DNA of 64,000 nucleotides from Mycetocola saprophilus (lineage in GTDB: Bacteria; Actinomycetota; Actinomycetes; Actinomycetales; Microbacteriaceae). The stretch spans positions 1,178,001-1,242,000 of the forward strand of contig NZ_JOEC01000002.1 in NCBI RefSeq assembly GCF_000718085.1, read 5' to 3'. The position numbers and the translations under genes are program-made. Positions 24,961-37,598 of this stretch are shown here, in pieces (position 1 is the first letter of the stretch; the number at the start of each line of letters is the position of its first letter). The notes beneath the pieces are model-generated. The model had not been told where the DNA came from. It saw only the letters and a program-made list of their open reading frames with translations, and did not search any database.

Positions 24961-25761
24961 CTAGCGCGTGTGCAGCCCCAGATGGGTGCGGGCAAACCGC
25001 ACGGTCTTGCGCAGGGCCTTGAGGCGTTCGGCATCGGACTTGGCCCGACGCGTATTAATCTCGGCCACCACCGCGCCGTCCCAGTTCTTGGCGGCCAGAT
25101 ACTCCAGGGTTTCGGCCACCGGCTGGGTGCCCATGCCCGGGATCAGGTGTTCATCAAAAATCTGGCCATCGTCCTGGGAGCCGGATCCATCACACAGGTG
25201 AATGTGGCGCAGCCGGTCGCCAAAGTGCTGCGCCAGTTCGAGCCCGCTCTGCCCGGCCAGGGAGGCATGGGAGAAGTCCAGGGTCACGTTGTCGCAGTCC
25301 CAGTCGCTGGGATCCCAGCCCGGGGCATAGGCGGCCACCGAGCGGCCCTTCGCCTTCCACGGGAACATGTTTTCCACGCCGATGTTGATTCCCGAGGAGG
25401 TTTCGATCCGGCGCACGATCTCGAGGAAGTTCTCCGAGTAGTCCTTCTGCCAGCGAAACGGCGGGTGCACCACCACGGTGTCCGCGCCCACGGCGGCGGC
25501 CAGTTCGGCCGAACGTTCGAGCTTGACCTGCGGATCGCGACCCCATACGAAGGTGGTGAGCAGCAGAACCGGCGCATGGATCGACAGGATCGGCAGGTGA
25601 TACTTCTTGCTCAGCTTCCGCAGCTCGACGGCATCGCGGGTGGTTGCGGCATTGGTCACCATGACCTCGACGCCGTCAAATCCGGCCTCCCGTGCGAGCT
25701 GGAACGCCCGCTCGGTTTCGAGCGGGTAAACGCAGGACGTGCTCATTCCGATCTGTATCAT
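24961..25761 (-). CDS. Sugar-phosphate isomerase/epimerase-family protein (AP endonuclease 2 fold)
   Basis: A 266-residue TIM-barrel protein of the xylose-isomerase-like group. IQIGMSTSCVYPLETERAFQLAREAGFDGVEVMV opens the barrel. Metal-binding residues are in VVVHPPFRWQ, IGVENMFPWK, LDFSHASLAGQ and HIHLCDGSG, and VAEINTRR near the end supplies a Glu. Substrate is unknown. ATG 25761 has TATGCT seven bases upstream; ATG 25773 would fall in that element. It is divergent from otsA. Confidence 0.82.
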   Translation of the reverse strand: MIQIGMSTSCVYPLETERAFQLAREAGFDGVEVMVTNAATTRDAVELRKLSKKYHLPILSIHAPVLLLTTFVWGRDPQVKLERSAELAAAVGADTVVVHPPFRWQKDYSENFLEIVRRIETSSGINIGVENMFPWKAKGRSVAAYAPGWDPSDWDCDNVTLDFSHASLAGQSGLELAQHFGDRLRHIHLCDGSGSQDDGQIFDEHLIPGMGTQPVAETLEYLAAKNWDGAVVAEINTRRAKSDAERLKALRKTVRFARTHLGLHTR

Positions 25762-25852
25762 CGGGGCCAGCATAGACCCCGCAGGTGAAAATGAGGTGAG
25801 ATCTGCACATCTTCGACTGATAGCCTGTCTGGCAACCACGGGGAGTATAACG

Positions 25853-27366
<1,514 letters not shown>

Positions 27367-27370
<4 letters not shown>

Positions 27371-28224
27371 CCGGGCCCGGCGAAGGCACGCCGACTCCGG
27401 GGGAATCCGGAGAGAAAGGAACCGCGGCGGCGGGCCTGGCTCCCGTCCTCGAAGCGGCCCTGAACCGGTTTGCCGAGACCCCGCGCATCCTGGTGGCGCT
27501 GGACTTTGACGGGACCCTGGCCCCGATCGTGGACGATCCGATGAGCGCCCGCGCGCTGCCCGAATCGGCCGCGGCCATCGCCGAGCTGCGCGGCCTCCCG
27601 GACACCACCGTGGCCCTGGTCTCGGGGCGAGACCTGGCCTCGCTGGATGCGCTGTATCCGGACTCCGCGGGCATCCTCATCGTCGCCTCACACGGCGGAG
27701 AGTACCGCCTGGGGGAGGATGCCGGACCCGAGCCCACCGAGGCCGAACGGGCACGAGTCGCGGCACTGGTGCAGGCGCTTGAGCGCGGGGCCGCCGGGAT
27801 CGCCGGGGCCTGGGTAGAACCCAAGCCGCTGGGGGCCGCGGTTCATACCCGCCTGGCCGAGCAGGTCTCGGTGCCGGCCCTGCACGGTGCCGTTCGCGCC
27901 TGGGTGCGCGCCAACGATCCCGAACTGAGTGAACGTACGGGAAAAGATGTGCTGGAATTTAGTATTTTGTCGGCCACCAAGGGCGACGGAATTGCACGTT
28001 TGCGCGCACACACCGGTGCCGATGCGGTGTTCTACGCCGGGGACGATGTGACCGATGAGGACGCCTTCGCGGCCCTTGAATCCGGGGATTTTGGACTCAA
28101 GTGTGGTCCGGGGGAGACGCGGGCCGAGCATCGGGTCGCGGGTCCGCACGAGGTCGCGCTGGTACTTCGTGCGCTCGCCCGTGCACGTGCATCACGCGCA
28201 TATGCCAAAACGGTCACGAATTAG
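27367..28224 (+). CDS. otsB: Trehalose-6-phosphate phosphatase
   Basis: OtsB dephosphorylates trehalose 6-phosphate. It is a 285-residue HAD-superfamily enzyme: nucleophile motif LDFDGTLAPIVDDP (DFDGT at 46-50), LVSGRDLASLDALYP, and the metal-site GDDVTDEDAF. The GTG start overlaps the otsA stop (GTGA). A short Gly/Pro-rich N-terminal extension of about 20 residues precedes the core. Around 27935-28015 codon use is less GC-rich than in the rest of the gene. Confidence 0.95.
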
Positions 28225-28228
28225 GTCC

Positions 28229-28234
28229 TAGACT
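28229..28234 (+). promoter_or_regulatory. Leaderless -10 element of ilvD
   Basis: TAGACT ends six bases before the ATG at 28241; no ribosome-binding site is present in that interval. Confidence 0.5.
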
Positions 28235-28240
28235 CTCTTT

Positions 28241-29935
28241 ATGTCCGAGATTGACCTGAAGCCGCGAAGTCGCGCAGTAACCGATGGAATCGAAGCCACC
28301 ACGTCCCGAGGCATGCTCCGTGCCGTCGGAATGGGAGACGCCGACTGGGACAAACCCCAGATTGGTATCGCGTCCTCGTGGAACGAAATTACCCCGTGTA
28401 ACCTCTCGCTTGACCGGCTTGCTCAGGGCGCCAAGGAAGGCGTCCACTCCGGTGGCGGATACCCGCTCCAGTTCGGCACCATCTCCGTCTCCGACGGTAT
28501 CTCGATGGGTCACGAGGGCATGCACTTCTCGCTCGTCTCGCGCGAGGTCATCGCCGACTCGGTCGAGACCGTGGTCATGGCCGAGCGTCTCGACGGCACC
28601 GTGCTGCTGGCCGGCTGTGACAAGTCGCTGCCCGGCATGCTGATGGCCGCCGCCCGCCTCGACCTGGCCAGCGTCTTCCTCTACGCCGGATCGATCGCCC
28701 CGGGTTGGGTCAAGCTCTCCGACGGCACCGAGAAGGACGTCACGATCATCGACGCCTTCGAGGCCGTGGGTGCCTGCAAGGCCGGAACCATGAGCGAGGA
28801 AGACCTCAAGCGCATCGAGTGCGCGATCGCCCCGGGTGAGGGTGCCTGCGGTGGTATGTACACCGCCAACACCATGGCCTCGGTCGCCGAAGCCCTGGGC
28901 ATGAGCCTCCCCGGCTCGGCCGCGCCGCCCTCGGCCGACCGTCGCCGCGACTACTTCGCCCACCGCTCGGGCGAGGCCGTGGTCAACATGCTGCGCCTGG
29001 GCATCACCGCCCGCGACATCCTGACCAAGAAGGCGTTCGAGAACGCCATCGCCGTGGCCATGGCCTTCGGCGGTTCGACCAACGTCGTGCTGCACCTGCT
29101 GGCCATCGCCCGCGAGGCCGAGGTTGACCTGACCCTGGACGACTTCAACCGCATCGGCGACAAGGTTCCCCACATCGGTGACCTCAAGCCCTTCGGTAAG
29201 TACGTTATGAACGACGTGGACCGCCACGGTGGTATCCCCGTCGTGATGAAGGCGCTGCTGGACGCCGGCCTGCTGCACGGTGACGCGCTCACCGTGACCG
29301 GCAAGACCGTGGCCGAGAACCTGGCCGAGCTGAACCCCGACCCGCTGGACGGCGAGGTCATCCGCACCCTGGACAACCCCATCCACGCCACCGGTGGCCT
29401 GACGATCCTGCACGGTTCGTTTGCCCCCGAGGGTGCCGTGGTGAAGACCGCCGGCTTCGACGCCGAAATCTTCGAGGGACCCGCCCGGGTGTTCGAGCGC
29501 GAGCGAGGTGCCATGGACGCACTGACCGAGGGCAAGATCCAGGCCGGAGACGTAGTGGTTATCCGCTATGAGGGCCCCAAGGGTGGACCGGGTATGCGCG
29601 AGATGCTGGCCATCACCGCGGCCATCAAGGGTGCGGGACTCGGAAAAGATGTACTACTATTAACGGACGGTCGATTCTCAGGCGGCACAACCGGACTGTG
29701 CATCGGCCACATAGCACCCGAAGCAGTGGACGCAGGTCCTATTGCATTCGTGCGCGATGGTGATCTCATTCGGGTCAATATCGCAGCTCGCTCTCTTGAC
29801 CTACTTGTCGAGGAGTCCGAGCTGGCCGCCCGCCGTGAAGGCTGGGCACCGCTTCCCCCGCGCTATACCCGTGGCGTACTCGCAAAATACTCTAAGCTCG
29901 TTCGATCGGCCGCAGAAGGCGCGATCACCGGCTAG
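28241..29935 (+). CDS. ilvD: Dihydroxy-acid dehydratase
   Basis: IlvD dehydrates dihydroxy acids to 2-keto acids, the third common step to valine and isoleucine. The 564-residue protein has the iron-sulphur cysteine motifs [12 protein letters not shown] (about residues 123-134) and [14 protein letters not shown] (about 200-213), and the C-terminal [23 protein letters not shown]. It heads the ilvD-ilvB-ilvN-ilvC block. The last 300 bases (about 29638-29930) use rare codons, including CTA CTA TTA at 29654-29662, unlike the strongly biased first 1.4 kb. Confidence 0.97.
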   Translation: MSEIDLKPRSRAVTDGIEATTSRGMLRAVGMGDADWDKPQIGIASSWNEITPCNLSLDRLAQGAKEGVHSGGGYPLQFGTISVSDGISMGHEGMHFSLVSREVIADSVETVVMAERLDGTVLLAGCDKSLPGMLMAAARLDLASVFLYAGSIAPGWVKLSDGTEKDVTIIDAFEAVGACKAGTMSEEDLKRIECAIAPGEGACGGMYTANTMASVAEALGMSLPGSAAPPSADRRRDYFAHRSGEAVVNMLRLGITARDILTKKAFENAIAVAMAFGGSTNVVLHLLAIAREAEVDLTLDDFNRIGDKVPHIGDLKPFGKYVMNDVDRHGGIPVVMKALLDAGLLHGDALTVTGKTVAENLAELNPDPLDGEVIRTLDNPIHATGGLTILHGSFAPEGAVVKTAGFDAEIFEGPARVFERERGAMDALTEGKIQAGDVVVIRYEGPKGGPGMREMLAITAAIKGAGLGKDVLLLTDGRFSGGTTGLCIGHIAPEAVDAGPIAFVRDGDLIRVNIAARSLDLLVEESELAARREGWAPLPPRYTRGVLAKYSKLVRSAAEGAITG

Positions 29936-29983
29936 TTTTGCGTCCCCAGTCAGATCATCATCACTTGAGGAATCATTTGTCAC

Positions 29984-31801
29984 ATGTCAGCTGACACTCC
30001 CACCCCACGTCCCCAATCCGATAGCCCGATCCCGGGCCCCGCACGCACCGACACCCCGGTGCTGACCGGTGCCCAGGCGGTTGTGCGCACGCTGGAACTG
30101 CTGGGGGTGACCGACGTGTTCGGTCTCCCCGGCGGGGCCATCCTGCCGGTCTACGACCCGCTGATGGACTCCACCGAGCTGCGCCACATCCTCGTTCGTC
30201 ACGAGCAGGGTGCCGGCCACGCCGCCCAGGGATACGCCGCGGCCACCGGCAAGCTCGGTGTCTGCATCGCAACCAGCGGTCCCGGTGCCACCAACCTGGT
30301 GACCGCGATCGCCGATGCCCACATGGACTCGGTCCCGATGCTCGCGATCACCGGTCAGGTGTTCTCGAACCTGATGGGAACCGACGCGTTCCAGGAGGCC
30401 GACATCGTGGGTATCACGATGCCAATCACCAAGCACTCCTTCCTGGTGAAGGACGCCAAGGACATTCCGGCAACCCTGGCCGCGGCGGCTCACATCGCCA
30501 CGACCGGTCGTCCCGGCCCCGTCCTGGTGGACATCACCAAGGATGCACAGCAGGACTCGGTGCCCTTCATTTGGCCGGTCACCCTCGACCTGCCCGGCTA
30601 CCGTCCGGTCACCAAGGCGCACGGCAAGCAGATCAACGCCGCCGCGCAGCTGATCCTCGAAGCCAAGCGTCCGGTGTTCTACGTGGGCGGCGGCGTGATC
30701 CGCGGCCGCGCCTCGGAGGAGCTCCTGGAGCTGGCCGAGCGCACAGGCGTGCCGATCGTCACCACCCTGATGGCCCGCGGTGCCTTCCCGGACTCGCACC
30801 CGCAAAACCTGGGTATGCCCGGCATGCACGGAACGGTTCCCGCTGTGCTCGCGCTGCAGGAATCCGACCTGATCGTGGCCCTCGGCGCCCGCTTCGATGA
30901 CCGCGTTACCGGCAAGGCGGACCTGTTCGCCCCCGACGCCAAGGTTGTGCACGTGGACATCGACCCGGCAGAGATCTCCAAGATCCGGATCGCCGATGTG
31001 CCGATCGTGGGCGATGTGAAGGACGTCATCGGCGACCTCTCCGCCGCCTACGCCCAGGCCCTGCCCGAGACCACCCCGGACATCGCCGAGTGGTGGACCC
31101 GCCTGAACGGTCTGCTCGCCGAGTTCCCGCTGGGATACGCGCCGACCACCGACGGCCTGCTCGCCCCGCAGCACGTGATCTCGCGGATCGGTGAACTCAC
31201 CGGCTCCGAGGGTACGTTCGTGTCGGGTGTGGGTCAGCACCAGATGTGGGCCGCACAGTTCATCAAGTATGAGCGTCCCAACGGCTGGATCAACTCCGGT
31301 GGTGCCGGCACCATGGGCTACGCGGTTCCCGCCGCGATGGGTGCCAAGGTTGCCGAACCCGAGCGTGTGGTGTGGGCGATTGACGGGGACGGCTGTTTCC
31401 AGATGACCAATCAGGAGCTCGCCACCTGCCGCCTCAACAACATCCCGATCAAGGTCGCGGTGATCAACAACTCCTCGCTGGGCATGGTGCGCCAGTGGCA
31501 GACGCTGTTCTACGACGGACGCCACTCCAACACCGACCTCAACACCGGCCACGACACCGTGCGCATCCCCGACTTCCTGAAGCTCGCGGACGCGTATGAC
31601 TGCCTGGGCATCCGGGTCGAGCGTGAGGACCAGATCGACGCCGCCATCAAGCTCGCGCTGGAAACCAACGACCGCCCCGTGGTCATCGACTTCGTCGTCT
31701 CGGCGGACTCGATGGTGTGGCCGATGGTCCCGCAGGGAGTATCCAATAGTTTTGTTCAGTACGCCCGGGAGCACGCTCCCGCATTCGATGAGGAGGTCTA
31801 A
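29984..31801 (+). CDS. ilvB: Acetolactate synthase large (catalytic) subunit
   Basis: IlvB condenses pyruvate with pyruvate or 2-ketobutyrate using thiamine diphosphate and FAD. The 605-residue protein has an N-terminal TPP-PYR domain with [15 protein letters not shown] and catalytic Glu in [15 protein letters not shown], a central FAD/FeS-like domain, and a C-terminal TPP-binding [30 protein letters not shown] proline- and threonine-rich head of about 25 residues precedes the core. The gap to ilvN is three bases, consistent with a two-subunit operon. The final codons (about 31738-31770) are AT-richer than usual. Confidence 0.97.
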   Translation: MSADTPTPRPQSDSPIPGPARTDTPVLTGAQAVVRTLELLGVTDVFGLPGGAILPVYDPLMDSTELRHILVRHEQGAGHAAQGYAAATGKLGVCIATSGPGATNLVTAIADAHMDSVPMLAITGQVFSNLMGTDAFQEADIVGITMPITKHSFLVKDAKDIPATLAAAAHIATTGRPGPVLVDITKDAQQDSVPFIWPVTLDLPGYRPVTKAHGKQINAAAQLILEAKRPVFYVGGGVIRGRASEELLELAERTGVPIVTTLMARGAFPDSHPQNLGMPGMHGTVPAVLALQESDLIVALGARFDDRVTGKADLFAPDAKVVHVDIDPAEISKIRIADVPIVGDVKDVIGDLSAAYAQALPETTPDIAEWWTRLNGLLAEFPLGYAPTTDGLLAPQHVISRIGELTGSEGTFVSGVGQHQMWAAQFIKYERPNGWINSGGAGTMGYAVPAAMGAKVAEPERVVWAIDGDGCFQMTNQELATCRLNNIPIKVAVINNSSLGMVRQWQTLFYDGRHSNTDLNTGHDTVRIPDFLKLADAYDCLGIRVEREDQIDAAIKLALETNDRPVVIDFVVSADSMVWPMVPQGVSNSFVQYAREHAPAFDEEV

Positions 31802-31804
31802 GCC

Positions 31805-32314
31805 ATGTCGCGTCACGTTCTCAGCCTCCTCGTGGAGGACAAGCCGGGTCTGCTGACCCGCGTTGCCGGTCTGTTTGCCCGTCGCGGATTCAACATCGAG
31901 TCGCTCGCGGTGGGTGCCAGCGAGGTCGAAGGCCTCTCGCGCATCACCGTGGTCGCCGAGGTCGAGGGCCTGCCCCTTGAGCAGGTCACCAAGCAGCTCA
32001 ACAAGCTGATCAACGTGATCAAGATTGTGGAGCTGGACCCGACCCAGTCGGTGGAGCGCGAACACATGCTGATCAAGGTTCGGGTGGATAACACCACCCG
32101 CTCTCAGGTGCTCGAAGCCGTGAACCTGTTCCGTGCCCGGGTGGTCGATGTGGCCACCGACGCCCTGGTGATCGAGGTCACCGGAGACACCGGCAAGACC
32201 CAGGCGTTCCTCCGTGTCCTCGAACCCTTCGGGATCAAGGAGCTTGCACAGTCGGGCCTGCTCGCCATCGGACGCGGTTCCAAGTCCATCACCGAGCGCG
32301 TTTTCAAACACTAA
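31805..32314 (+). CDS. ilvN: Acetolactate synthase small (regulatory) subunit
   Basis: The 169-residue regulatory subunit binds valine and confers feedback inhibition. An N-terminal ACT domain (about residues 4-75: HVLSLLVEDKPGLLTRVAGLFARRGFNIESLAVG) is followed by the second ferredoxin-like domain ending SGLLAIGRGSKSITERVFKH. GAGGAGGTCTAAGCC supplies the ribosome-binding site within the ilvB end. Confidence 0.96.
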   Translation: MSRHVLSLLVEDKPGLLTRVAGLFARRGFNIESLAVGASEVEGLSRITVVAEVEGLPLEQVTKQLNKLINVIKIVELDPTQSVEREHMLIKVRVDNTTRSQVLEAVNLFRARVVDVATDALVIEVTGDTGKTQAFLRVLEPFGIKELAQSGLLAIGRGSKSITERVFKH

Positions 32315-32394
32315 ATTTCCGTGCCCCAACGGGGAACACGGTCCACCACTTGCGGATCCGCACCGGCGGCCGCGGGATCAAACAAGGAGAATAA

Positions 32395-33423
<1,029 letters not shown>

Positions 33424-33438
33424 AAGCGTTCACGGATC

Positions 33439-33493
33439 GCAGCAGGATTCGGAGGTGCTCGCTACGAGGACCGACGGTTCCGCCGCACGCTAG
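33439..33493 (+). repeat. Degenerate copy of the ilvC 3' end
   Basis: GCAGCAGGAT at 33439 matches 33381-33390 in ilvC, and GGTTCCGCCGCACGCTA ending at 33492 matches the last 17 bases at the ilvC stop, 70 bases upstream. The copy would read QQD...TDGSAAR-stop, like the true end [13 protein letters not shown], but in another frame and with extra codons between. Confidence 0.75.
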
Positions 33494-33510
33494 TCGCTAG
33501 CTACTAGCCG

Positions 33511-33546
33511 AAACCCGCCCCGGAAGATTTCTTCCGGGGCGGGTTT
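33511..33546 (+). terminator. Terminator of the ilv block
   Basis: A perfect 16-bp stem (33511-33526 with 33531-33546) with an ATTT loop and terminal TTT. Confidence 0.88.
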
Positions 33547-33599
33547 GTGCGTCCTGCTAGGGTGGGCCTCAGCACCACGCGCGAAGGGGACCCGCACGC

Positions 33600-34235
33600 A
33601 TGACCGATCCGCACACCGTTCGATCCGTGTATACCGAGGCTCTCGGTCCGGATATCGACAGGCTCAAGCCCGAGGTGCGCGAGTATGTGGTCGGTCCGGG
33701 GGAGTCCGGTGTCGGTGTGGGCACCGGCGTCTTCGATTCCGCCGGAACCAAGTTTGGCCGGCTGACCTGGCTCGCCATGCCCGTGGTGGGTCCGGCGATG
33801 CTGCTGGATCGGCACGAGAGCAACGTCCCCTTCACGATCCTCAACCAGCCCGGAACCGACGAGCACGGTGCCCCCACCCTCGCCGCCTTCCGCCTATTCC
33901 GCTTCCGCCGGGCCACCCGGGCCATGAGCGACATCCTCCTCGCCGGACCCACACCGGGCACCCTGCGCAACCGGGTGGGATCCTGGCGCGTGATCGAGAT
34001 CATCCTGCGCTGCACCGCGACCGAACGCGGTCACCTGTCCCTGCGCTCGGAGGAGTGCGCGCTACGCCTTGGGCCGCTCCGCCTGCGCCTGCCGCGACTG
34101 CTCGGCGTGAGCGTGCGCGTGGAGGACGGCTGGGACTCGGAGAATAATCGCCGGACCGTGCAGGTGCTCGTGACCAATCCGCTGCTCGGCACCGTCACCA
34201 ACTACCGCGGCCATTTCACCTACTCCCTGGTCTAG
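33600..34235 (+). CDS. DUF4166-like protein
   Basis: A 211-residue protein of unknown function. Its arrangement (YTEALGPDIDRLKPEVREYV at the start, GTRTG-like GVGTGVF, and FNRxxG-like WxxRxVxxxDGW-type segments near the end) resembles DUF4166 proteins, some of which are fused to saccharopine-dehydrogenase-like domains. No membrane segment or signal peptide is seen. A -10 (TAGGGT, about 33561-33566) and GAAGGGGACC precede the start. The family call is from memory of the pattern and is tentative. Confidence 0.65.
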   Translation: MTDPHTVRSVYTEALGPDIDRLKPEVREYVVGPGESGVGVGTGVFDSAGTKFGRLTWLAMPVVGPAMLLDRHESNVPFTILNQPGTDEHGAPTLAAFRLFRFRRATRAMSDILLAGPTPGTLRNRVGSWRVIEIILRCTATERGHLSLRSEECALRLGPLRLRLPRLLGVSVRVEDGWDSENNRRTVQVLVTNPLLGTVTNYRGHFTYSLV

Positions 34236-34266
34236 GTTCTAGAGAAGGACCCCTCACCCATTCCTG

Positions 34267-34788
34267 GTGCCGGGACACGACGGGGATGATCGGGGGAGGA
34301 TGTACACCGAAACGCTGCGTGGTCCACGCGGGCTGACCTGGCTGGGTATCACGGCGGCGGTCATTGCCGCCGGATCGGAAGGCCTCATTATCGGGTCGCT
34401 GGGGTCCCTCTGGGGAACCCCCGCTTTCCCGGTGCTTGTCGCGGCGGGAATCTGGGTGCTCCTGATCCTTGGTCTTGCGAGTGCCGTGGGAATCCTGAAC
34501 CGAACCACGGTGTGTGTGAGCGAGGGTGAGATTCGCGGCTATCTGTCCCCGCTGCGCGTTGTGCGCATTCCGGTAACGTCCATCGTCGCGATGCAGGAAG
34601 TCACGGTTTCGCCGCGCGCCGCGGGAGGCATTGGTTATCGTCTGATGCCGGGGCAACGGTTCTTGTTGCTGAGCGGGGGCCCCGCGGTCACGCTGACGGT
34701 GCAGAATCGACCCGCGTATACCCTGCGTTCGGAGTGTCCCGCAGAGCTGATGTCTGGCATTGGTCGAGAGGCGCGGCGCGTCCGGTAA
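34267..34788 (+). CDS. Membrane protein with PH-like domain
   Basis: A protein of up to 173 residues. Two membrane segments (about residues 25-45 and 55-75) are followed by a beta-rich cytoplasmic domain (VCVSEGEIRGYLSPLRVVRIPVTSIVAMQEV) like bacterial PH domains. The start is uncertain: GTG 34267 lacks a close ribosome-binding site; ATG 34300 has GGGAGG but directly adjacent. Function is unknown. Confidence 0.6.
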   Translation: MPGHDGDDRGRMYTETLRGPRGLTWLGITAAVIAAGSEGLIIGSLGSLWGTPAFPVLVAAGIWVLLILGLASAVGILNRTTVCVSEGEIRGYLSPLRVVRIPVTSIVAMQEVTVSPRAAGGIGYRLMPGQRFLLLSGGPAVTLTVQNRPAYTLRSECPAELMSGIGREARRVR

Positions 34789-34791
34789 TCT
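34786..34791 (+). promoter_or_regulatory. Leaderless -10 element upstream of 34798
   Basis: TAATCT ends six bases before ATG 34798. The intervening GGAGGT also resembles a ribosome-binding site but is too close to the start to serve as one. Confidence 0.45.
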
Positions 34792-34797
34792 GGAGGT

Positions 34798-35292
34798 ATG
34801 AGCACCCCCTCCGATGACGACGCCCTGAGCTGGGCCGGCGACGCGACCGATGCCACGCTGGTTGGTCACAACCCGGCCGTAGCCCCCAAGAAGAAGCCCC
34901 TCAAGGAATCCACGGTCCCCGCCGCGGGCACCGAGGTGGCTCCGGGATGGCGCGTGGTGGGTGGACCCAAGGCAGAGGTTGCCGTTAACACCGGCGGCAC
35001 TCAGATGAGTTCGGTGCTGCTGCTTGTGCACGGGATCCTCGCCGGCGTGTACCTGCTCTACATGATCGGTTGGCTGCTGTCGATTGGAACCATCGTCTTT
35101 GGTGGGGCCGATCCGCTGGCCACCGGGATGACCTCGATCGGTAAGATTTTCGCGGTGCTGGCCCCTGCCCTGTGGTTTGGTGCGACCCTGTGGAACACCC
35201 GTCATGCCGAGTCGCTGCGCTGGCGCGTGGTGGCTCTCGTCGTGGGTGCCATCGTGCTGGCCCCGATTCCCTTCCTGCTTGGAGTGCGCTAA
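34798..35292 (+). CDS. Three-segment membrane protein of unknown function
   Basis: A 164-residue protein with a soluble N-terminal half (about 70 residues, Lys-Pro rich middle) and three membrane segments (about 75-100, 115-135 and 140-160). Similar actinobacterial proteins are often labelled DNA polymerase III gamma/tau, which this sequence does not support: there is no ATPase motif. It overlaps the next start by one base (TAATG), so the two form a coupled pair. Confidence 0.7.
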   Translation: MSTPSDDDALSWAGDATDATLVGHNPAVAPKKKPLKESTVPAAGTEVAPGWRVVGGPKAEVAVNTGGTQMSSVLLLVHGILAGVYLLYMIGWLLSIGTIVFGGADPLATGMTSIGKIFAVLAPALWFGATLWNTRHAESLRWRVVALVVGAIVLAPIPFLLGVR

Positions 35293-35876
35293 TGACCGAA
35301 TCCACCCCCGGCACCACCCCGGCCACCCCCGATGCGCGAGACGATAAGCACGTGAATGCGGGCGAGGTATCCGCGACGAACATCGCAGCTCCCGAAACCG
35401 CCTCGGGTGACACCGCCGCCACGGAGTCGCGGATCGGCGGGGTGACCCGCAACGAGGTCAACCTCGACGATGCGGCCCTGGACGATTCGGATCTTGACGA
35501 GACGGATCTGGACGATGCCGACCTCGACGCCCTGGCCACCCCGGCCGAGAAGGCGACCCCGATCTCGAAGGTTCGCCGCTGGCTGACCATCGCGATTGCC
35601 GTGGTGTTTGGCCTGCTCTTCGCCTACCAGGTGTGGGGCGGCGTGGGCAGCGCGATTACGATTCCGCGCCGGGTTTCCGAGGCCGGCGGATCGGTGTCGG
35701 CGCTCGGCTGGACCATGCTGGTGCTCAGCATCATCGTCCCGCTGATCGCGTTCTACCTCTCCTACCGGATTGGTCGTCGTCGCGGCTGGATCTCGATGAT
35801 CCTCACCTATCTGGTGGGTGTGGCCGCGTCTTCCGCCATCGCCCTGAGCCTCGCCGCCGCGTTTTTCCTCGCCTAA
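35292..35876 (+). CDS. Membrane protein with acidic pentad repeats
   Basis: A 194-residue protein. Its first 95 residues are polar, with five acidic pentads (LDDAA, LDDSD, LDETD, LDDAD, LDALA; about residues 57-81). Three membrane segments follow (about 100-120, 138-158 and 168-190). It is coupled to the upstream membrane gene. No family is recognised; the acidic stretch could be a flexible or protein-binding linker. Confidence 0.7.
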   Translation: MTESTPGTTPATPDARDDKHVNAGEVSATNIAAPETASGDTAATESRIGGVTRNEVNLDDAALDDSDLDETDLDDADLDALATPAEKATPISKVRRWLTIAIAVVFGLLFAYQVWGGVGSAITIPRRVSEAGGSVSALGWTMLVLSIIVPLIAFYLSYRIGRRRGWISMILTYLVGVAASSAIALSLAAAFFLA

Positions 35877-35889
35877 TACCACCTCGCGG

Positions 35890-35903
35890 TGAACGATCGT
35901 TCA
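35890..35903. promoter_or_regulatory. Perfect 14-bp palindrome upstream of serA
   Basis: TGAACGATCGTTCA is its own reverse complement and lies 106 bases before the serA start. A -10-like TAGAGT follows near 35934-35939. It is a good operator candidate; the regulator is not identified. Confidence 0.55.
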
Positions 35904-36008
35904 TGCGCGGCGTAACGGGCATGAATCACCTAGTAGAGTGTACGTACCTGGCGTCCCGATGATGCGGCGCGAGTCTTCCCAACCCTCGTTCCAGAAGGAT
36001 TTGTTTTC

Positions 36009-37598
36009 GTGTCGAAACCCGTCGTCCTGATTGCTGAAGAACTCTCGCCCGCCACTGTCGATGCCCTCGGGCCCGACTTCGATATTCGTAACGTGGATGG
36101 CACCGACCGTCCCGCCCTGCTCTCGGCCCTGGCCGAGGCAAACGCCATTCTGGTGCGCTCGGCCACCCAGGTAGACGCCGAGGCCATTGCCGCGGCCCCG
36201 CACCTGCAGGTCATCGCCCGCGCCGGCGTGGGCTTGGACAACGTGGACATCAAGGCCGCCACCAACGCCGGTGTCATGGTGGTCAACGCCCCCACCTCGA
36301 ACATCATCTCGGCCGCCGAGCTGACCGTGGGTCACATCCTCTCGCTCGCCCGTCACATCCCCGCCGCACACAACGCGCTGGCTCAGGGACAGTGGAAGCG
36401 CTCGAAGTACACCGGCACCGAGCTGTTCGAGAAGACCGTCGGTATCATCGGCCTGGGTCGCATCGGCGCGCTGATCACCGAGCGTCTGAAGGCCTTCGGC
36501 GTCAAGGTTGTGGCCTATGACCCCTACGTCACCTCGGCTCGTGCGCAGCAGCTCGGCGTGACCCTGCTGAGCCTGGACGACCTGCTCGTCCAGTCCGACT
36601 TCATCACCATCCACATGCCCCGCACCCCCGAGACCATCGGCATGATCGGTGCCGAGCAGCTCAAGGCCATGAAGAAGACCGCGTATGTGGTCAACGTGGC
36701 TCGCGGTGGCCTGATCGACGAGGACGCCCTGCACGACGCCCTGGTCGCTGGGGAAATCGCCGGTGCCGGTCTCGACGTGTTTGTGAGCGAGCCCCCCACC
36801 GACCAGAAGCTGCTGGGTCTGGAAAACATCATCGTGACCCCGCACCTGGGCGCCTCGACCGAGGAAGCACAGGAGAAGGCCGGCGTTTCGGTGGCCAAGT
36901 CCGTGCGCCTCGCCCTCGGTGGCGACCTGGTGCCGGACGCGGTGAACGTTGCCGGTGGCGTCATCGACCCCTACGTGCGTCCGGGCATCTCGCTGGTCGA
37001 GAAGCTGGGCCAGATCTTCTCCGCCCTGACCGTCTCCCCGCTCTCCAGCGTCGAGGTCGACATCCGCGGTGAGATCACCAACTTCGATGTTTCGGTGCTG
37101 AAGCTGGCCGCGCTGAAGGGTATCTTCAGCCAGGTTGTGAGCGAGTCGGTCTCCTACGTGAACGCCCCGCTGCTGGCCGAGGCCCGCGGTGTCGAGGTGC
37201 GCCTGGTCACCGACCCGGTGAGCGAGGACTTCCGCGACGTCATCACCCTGCGCGGTGCGCTGGCTGACGGGTCTCAGATCTCGGTGTCCGGTACCCTCAC
37301 CGGTCCCAAGCAGATCGAGAAGCTCGTGGCCATCAACGGCTACGACATCGAGGTGCCGATCGCCGAGCACCACGTGGTCATGCTCTACACCGACCGTCCC
37401 GGAATCGTCGCCCAGTACGGTGCGCGCTTCGGTGAGGCCAACATCAACATCGCCGGCATGCAGATTGCCCGTACCGAGGCCGGCGGCCAGGCACTCACCG
37501 TGCTGACCGTGGACTCCCCGGTTTCGGAGGAGCTGCTCGAGCAGGTGCGCACCGACATCGACGCCGCGATCGTGCGCGCCGTGGGTATCACCGCGTAA
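36009..37598 (+). CDS. serA: D-3-phosphoglycerate dehydrogenase
   Basis: SerA catalyses the first step of serine synthesis from 3-phosphoglycerate. The 529-residue long form has the NAD-binding VGIIGLGRIGALITERLKAFG (about residues 143-163), catalytic motifs VNVARGGLIDEDAL and VTPHLGASTEEAQEKAG, an intervening ASB-type domain (about 310-450), and a C-terminal ACT domain (VVMLYTDRPGIVAQYGARFGEANINIAGMQI) that binds serine. The GTG start follows AGAAGGATTTGTTTTC. It is a single-gene unit. Confidence 0.97.
   Translation: MSKPVVLIAEELSPATVDALGPDFDIRNVDGTDRPALLSALAEANAILVRSATQVDAEAIAAAPHLQVIARAGVGLDNVDIKAATNAGVMVVNAPTSNIISAAELTVGHILSLARHIPAAHNALAQGQWKRSKYTGTELFEKTVGIIGLGRIGALITERLKAFGVKVVAYDPYVTSARAQQLGVTLLSLDDLLVQSDFITIHMPRTPETIGMIGAEQLKAMKKTAYVVNVARGGLIDEDALHDALVAGEIAGAGLDVFVSEPPTDQKLLGLENIIVTPHLGASTEEAQEKAGVSVAKSVRLALGGDLVPDAVNVAGGVIDPYVRPGISLVEKLGQIFSALTVSPLSSVEVDIRGEITNFDVSVLKLAALKGIFSQVVSESVSYVNAPLLAEARGVEVRLVTDPVSEDFRDVITLRGALADGSQISVSGTLTGPKQIEKLVAINGYDIEVPIAEHHVVMLYTDRPGIVAQYGARFGEANINIAGMQIARTEAGGQALTVLTVDSPVSEELLEQVRTDIDAAIVRAVGITA

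Noticed and set aside
29987..32329. A 780-residue open frame on the minus strand
   Set aside because: It lies wholly opposite ilvB and ilvN and is His/Gly/Arg-rich without any motif.
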